Shown here: piece by piece, positions 31,411 through 34,308 of the stretch
How the letters are laid out: every line of letters starts with the position of its first letter
How positions within the stretch are numbered: position 1 is the first letter of the stretch
Assembly: GCA_964412395.1 (NCBI GenBank)
Contig: CAYPOY010000009.1
Coordinates: 1-34,308, forward strand
DNA from: CAYPOY01 sp964412395
GTDB taxonomy: Bacteria > Chloroflexota > Anaerolineae > B4-G1
Reading direction: 5' to 3'
DNA: 34,308 nt
Notes under the pieces: model-generated
Told to the model about the DNA's origin: nothing
Seen by the model: only the letters and a program-made list of their open reading frames with translations
The model's database searches: none
Program-made: the position numbers and the translations under genes

Positions 31411-32432
31411 TTATTCCAGGCCCATCCTGTCCCAGCGATCCCCTGCCCGCAGCAGGGACAGCGGCCATCGGGTGTGACGTCGCAGCGCAGCAACCGCAGG
31501 AGCCCCCGCTTGATAAGCGTTGTGCCACAGTTCGGACAGAATGTGTGCCCAGCGGGGTGTCCAGGGACGTTGCCCAGGTAGGTGTGATGCAGACCGGCTT
31601 GCAGGCCGAGCTCCCGCGCCCGTTCCAGCGTCGCTACAGGCGTGGGTGGGGCGGTAAAGCGGTAGGCCGGGTAGTAGCGGGTGATGTGCCAGGGCGTCTC
31701 CGGGCCTGGTTCGGCCACGATGCGGCGAGCGATTCCTTCCAGACATTCGTCGTCGTCATTCACGCCGGGGATGACCAGCGTGGTCAGTTCGACCCACACG
31801 TCCAGTTCCCGCGCCCGGCGGCAGTTGCGCCACACGACCTCGACGTCCGCCTGGCAGTGCTTCTTTACCGCCCTTGCGTCCCCCTTCACGTCCACGTTCA
31901 TCCCGTCCAGCCCGGCCTCGACCAACAACTCCAGCGCGGCGAGGGTCTGATAGCCGTTGGTGACGAAGGTGTTGTACAGCCCGGCCTTCCGCGCCAGGGG
32001 AAACACCTCCAGCGACCATTCCAGGCTCAGCGTGGGCTCGTTGAAACTGATGGAGGTGCCCTGGCAGCCGTACTGCCGGGCGCGGGCGACGAACTCGCTG
32101 GGGGAGATGAACTCCCCGCCGGAGGGAGGTTGCTTGCTGATGTCCCAGTTCTGGCACCAGGGGCAGGCGAAGTTACAGGACCAGGAGCCGGTGGTGAGAG
32201 CCACTGAGCCGGGGTAGAAGTGGTAGAGCGGCTTCTTCTCGATGGGGTTGCAGGAAAGCGATGAGACCGCGCTGTAAATGAGCGTGTAGAGTGTGCCGGC
32301 GCGGTTCTGCCGCGTGCGGCACCAGCCCACCTGTCCGTCGGCCAGTTCGCAGCGCCGCTCGCAGGTCAGGCAGCGCACTTTGTCGCCGGTTGGCTCCTGT
32401 AGGAGCGCCTTGTGGATGAATGGAGAGGGCAT
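31407..32432 (-). CDS. amrS: AmmeMemoRadiSam-system radical SAM protein
   Basis: A 341-residue radical SAM enzyme. The [4Fe-4S] site is SCNFACPWCQNW (Cys86, Cys90, Cys93). An N-terminal Cys-rich element CLTCERRC (21-28) with C38 is typical of the AmrS group, as are ISFNEPTLSLEW and DGMNVDVKGD. The C-terminal part adds CPNCG and CPCCG, likely a second metal site. The reaction of this family is not established. In other genomes it occurs with AMMECR1 and Memo proteins, which are not visible here. The ATG at 32432 lacks a ribosome-binding site, and a heptamer array (32441-32496) fills the upstream spacer. It is downstream of the phosphatase-like gene on the same strand. Confidence 0.9.
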   Translation of the reverse strand: MPSPFIHKALLQEPTGDKVRCLTCERRCELADGQVGWCRTRQNRAGTLYTLIYSAVSSLSCNPIEKKPLYHFYPGSVALTTGSWSCNFACPWCQNWDISKQPPSGGEFISPSEFVARARQYGCQGTSISFNEPTLSLEWSLEVFPLARKAGLYNTFVTNGYQTLAALELLVEAGLDGMNVDVKGDARAVKKHCQADVEVVWRNCRRARELDVWVELTTLVIPGVNDDDECLEGIARRIVAEPGPETPWHITRYYPAYRFTAPPTPVATLERARELGLQAGLHHTYLGNVPGHPAGHTFCPNCGTTLIKRGLLRLLRCDVTPDGRCPCCGQGIAGTGWAWNN

Positions 32433-32440
32433 TGGGGCCC

Positions 32441-32496
32441 GTGAAACGTGAAACGTGAAACGTCAAACGTCAAACGTGAAACGTCAAACGTGATAC
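32441..32496. repeat. Heptamer array GTSAAAC, eight units
   Basis: Eight 7-nt units run without a break: GTGAAAC three times, then GTCAAAC, GTCAAAC, GTGAAAC, GTCAAAC and GTGATAC. The last unit abuts the stop codon of the phosphatase-like gene (32497). On the minus strand it forms almost the whole spacer before amrS. Confidence 0.95.
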
Positions 32497-33792
32497 CTAT
32501 AGTGCGTCTAGCCGCACCATCAGGAGCGGCACGAGCATCTCCTCCGGCGTCAGGCTGCCGTGGTGGCCGTGTATGGGTACTTTGTGCTCCTCGACGATGA
32601 TCCGGCTGTCGTTCCGCGCCAGGAGCAGGAAGTCGCCCAGGCGGGCCCGCAACTGGGGGGTGGGCTCCTCGGGGCCGAAGATCCCCGCCGCCAGCGCCCG
32701 CTCCATCTCCAGCAGCAGGAAGCGGTCGGACAGGTGCTCCGCAACGTAGGCGCGCAGGGGTCCGGCCTGGCCGGGACGGACGTAGAGGTAGGCGGCGCGG
32801 GGCTCGCCAGCGGGGGGGAGGAGCAGCGTCTGCTGCAGGGCCGGGTGGTCGGAGAGGCGCACCGCTCGCTCGGGGGGCGTCGCGGTGTGGCCGTGGTCGG
32901 CTGTGATGATGAGCAGCGTTCCCTGCCGCGCCTCCGCCGGGAGGGGGGCCAGGAAGTCCTCCTCCAGTGCGCGGGCCAGGTGGCGCAGTTCGGCGCGGAA
33001 AGGCTCCTCGTCCGGGCCATAGAGGTGGGCGATGGAGTCGGTGCTGCCCCAGTAGGCGCTGACGAAGAGGGGGGCCGCCTGCCGCTGGAGGAGGGTGCGG
33101 CGCAGGTTGATCCACAGGTCACTGAAGCCGACGTGGCCCTGCATGCTCGCCATCCCGCGCAGGAAGATGCGGGTGAGACCGCCCCCGATGTAGGGCAGGT
33201 AGGTGTGGGCGACGGTCTGCACCCCGGCTGCGGCCAACTGCTGGGCCAGACTGGGGACGGTGACGAACTTCTCCGGCTCCCAGCCCCAGCCCAGCAGTTC
33301 CTCGGGCTGGTTGTGGGCGGCGGGGGCAAGGCGCAGCATATTGGCGAGCACACCCTGGTCGGAGAGCAGCAGTTTGGTGCCGAGGAAGCCGTGGCCGAGC
33401 GGCGTGCGCCCGGTCCAGAGCGTGGTCAGCGCGGCGACGGTGGTGGAGGGGAAGACGGAGGTGAGGGGGACGAGCCGGCCTGCCCCGGCCAGGCGGCGGA
33501 GGGCAGAGTCCTCCTCGGCCAGTATGCGCTGGAGGTGCAGGTAGCCCACCGCGTCGAGCAGGATGATCACGACGCAGCGCACGCCCGTGGCCAGGTCGGC
33601 CCAGAGGTGGTCGGGGAGCGGCGGCGCGGCACCGGCCAGTTCCGCGCCCAGCAGCGCGGCGGCGGTGGCAGGGACGTTGGCGATGGAGTAGCCGCCGTAG
33701 TGGGGCAGGATGAACTCGTCCGGCAGGTGTCCCTCCAGGCCGGGGAGGCGGTGGGTGCGAAGGGTGTGTTCGATTTGGGTGGAGAGGGTCAT
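32497..33792 (-). CDS. Alkaline phosphatase superfamily (nucleotide pyrophosphatase/phosphodiesterase-type) protein
   Basis: A 431-residue protein. The start MTLSTQIEH at 33792 is chosen because AAGGAG lies 9 nt upstream; an in-frame ATG at 33846 would translate the upstream heptamer array. Metal-site and nucleophile motifs fit the type I phosphodiesterase branch: LLDAVGY (Asp80), VFPSTTVAALTTLWTG (Thr117 as likely nucleophile), STDSIAHLYGP (Asp252, His256), ITADHGHT (Asp299, His300) and a late HGHHGSL. There is no signal peptide, so it appears cytoplasmic, unlike secreted phosphatases of the family. The substrate may be a phosphodiester or a phosphonate and cannot be told from sequence. It lies between two heptamer arrays. 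Confidence 0.88.
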   Translation of the reverse strand: MTLSTQIEHTLRTHRLPGLEGHLPDEFILPHYGGYSIANVPATAAALLGAELAGAAPPLPDHLWADLATGVRCVVIILLDAVGYLHLQRILAEEDSALRRLAGAGRLVPLTSVFPSTTVAALTTLWTGRTPLGHGFLGTKLLLSDQGVLANMLRLAPAAHNQPEELLGWGWEPEKFVTVPSLAQQLAAAGVQTVAHTYLPYIGGGLTRIFLRGMASMQGHVGFSDLWINLRRTLLQRQAAPLFVSAYWGSTDSIAHLYGPDEEPFRAELRHLARALEEDFLAPLPAEARQGTLLIITADHGHTATPPERAVRLSDHPALQQTLLLPPAGEPRAAYLYVRPGQAGPLRAYVAEHLSDRFLLLEMERALAAGIFGPEEPTPQLRARLGDFLLLARNDSRIIVEEHKVPIHGHHGSLTPEEMLVPLLMVRLDAL

Positions 33793-33820
33793 TTTTGTTT
33801 TCTCCTTGGGGTGGGGGGGT

Positions 33821-33876
33821 GTGAGACGTGAGACGTGAGACGTCAAACGTCAAACGTGAAGCGTGGGGCGTGGTCA
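33821..33876. repeat. Heptamer array GTSARAC
   Basis: Units: GTGAGAC three times, GTCAAAC twice, GTGAAGC, GTGGGGC and GTGGTCA. The last overlaps the stop codon of the TPR gene (33874-33876). It is related to the array at 32441-32496 and again fills the spacer between two minus-strand genes. Confidence 0.92.
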
Positions 33877-34308
33877 GGTGGGCGGCGTGGGCTCGGCGGA
33901 GTGGCGGGTAAGGGTGCGGGCCAGCGCCTGCGCCGCCTCCCAGCCGGCCTGCTCCGCCCTCGTCAGCACCATCCGGGTAGCGTTCGCTTCACCCGTTTGC
34001 AGCCCCAACTCATCAAACAGCGCCACGCTGCGGCGGAGGTGGGTTTTGGCCTGGTCGAAGCGGCCCACTCCCAGCGCCAATATGCCCAGGTTGCTCTCCA
34101 GTGCCGCCAGTTCGTAGCGCGCGCCGAGCGTCTCCAGGATGGCGACGGACTTCTCGTACCACACCAGCGCGGCGTCGTAGTCGCCGCGGGCGTAGTGGAC
34201 GTTGCCGATGTTGTTGTAGGAGGTGGCGAGGCCGGCGCGGTCGCCCAGTTGCTCCTGGATGGCGACGGACTTTTCGTACCACACCAGCGCGGCGTCGTAG
34301 TCGCCGCG
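33874..34308 (-). CDS. TPR-repeat protein (5' end outside window)
   Basis: Only the last 144 residues are present; the frame is open at the window edge. It has tetratricopeptide repeats of about 40 residues of the kinesin-light-chain/TPR_12 type: W-Y-E-K-S-V-A-I, A-T-S-Y-N-N-I-G-N-V-H-Y-A-R-G-D-Y. Two successive copies of a segment (34141-34196 and 34261-34308) are almost identical at the DNA level with a 120-nt period, so the repeats expanded recently. The C-terminus is a degenerate repeat ending in TRHSAEPTPPT. It is likely a protein-interaction scaffold, possibly part of a larger NTPase-TPR regulator. The missing N-terminus would decide. Confidence 0.85.
   Translation of the reverse strand, partial: RGDYDAALVWYEKSVAIQEQLGDRAGLATSYNNIGNVHYARGDYDAALVWYEKSVAILETLGARYELAALESNLGILALGVGRFDQAKTHLRRSVALFDELGLQTGEANATRMVLTRAEQAGWEAAQALARTLTRHSAEPTPPT

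Noticed and set aside
33793..33846. N-terminal extension of the phosphatase-like protein
   Set aside because: The extra 18 residues would be translated from the heptamer array, and the AAGGAG site favours the later ATG at 33792.
32441..33876. CRISPR array
   Set aside because: The heptamer arrays have 7-nt units without spacers, and no cas gene is nearby.

Overview
The window looks like a chromosomal segment of a Chloroflexota bacterium, most likely class Anaerolineae or a relative, and probably from a metagenome. This is an inference from GC-rich coding sequence, an Ile T-box leading into a divergent IleRS (HHGWGRT and MHKSWGN in place of the textbook HIGH and KMSKS motifs), a tmRNA tag ending in LAG, very large secreted S8 proteases that both end in a YLPV[IV]LR tail, and many degenerate heptanucleotide arrays. 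No phage, transposase, CRISPR array or recognisable defence system is visible.

Layout. 1-97: a multi-stem DNA/RNA element cut by the window edge. 206-1018 (+): a lipoprotein with two copies of a W-D-GCP-PGYR domain. 1089-8030 (-): a 2313-residue secreted subtilisin-like protease with nested domain insertions, served by a strong promoter and a structured leader of about 256 nt. 8519-8941 (+): tmRNA (ssrA). 9023-10772 (+): a promoter, a 5'-truncated U-type Fe-S scaffold gene, and glnA. 10773-11115: an intergenic region that may hold a small RNA. 11116-11946 (+): a metallo-beta-lactamase-fold hydrolase. 11986-15954 (+): promoter, Ile T-box, decayed alaX remnant and ileS. 15980-18667 (+): a compact operon of a DksA-like zinc-finger protein, lspA, an rluD-type pseudouridine synthase, a small acidic protein and a DUF3786 protein. 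18752-27904 (-): a 3050-residue secreted S8 protease with many beta-rich modules and recent internal duplications. 28118-31062 (+): a multipass membrane protein and gyrB. 31063-31406: a repeat-rich spacer. 31407-34308 (-): an AmrS-type radical SAM protein, an alkaline-phosphatase-superfamily protein and a partial TPR protein, separated by heptamer arrays.

How it fits together. Most genes are housekeeping: translation and its rescue (ileS, ssrA, rluD), lipoprotein maturation (lspA, which could serve the lipoprotein at 206-1018), nitrogen assimilation (glnA) and DNA topology (gyrB). The two giant proteases, each with its own near-consensus promoter, form the secreted, accessory part. The most unusual signal is degenerate 7-nt-period DNA arrays. 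They occur in spacers, where two of them abut stop codons, inside the ileS T-box leader, in frame inside the ileS coding sequence, and in shorter form inside the membrane-protein gene. Two genes show decay next to healthy regulatory signals: alaX between the T-box and ileS, and the scaffold gene between tmRNA and glnA.
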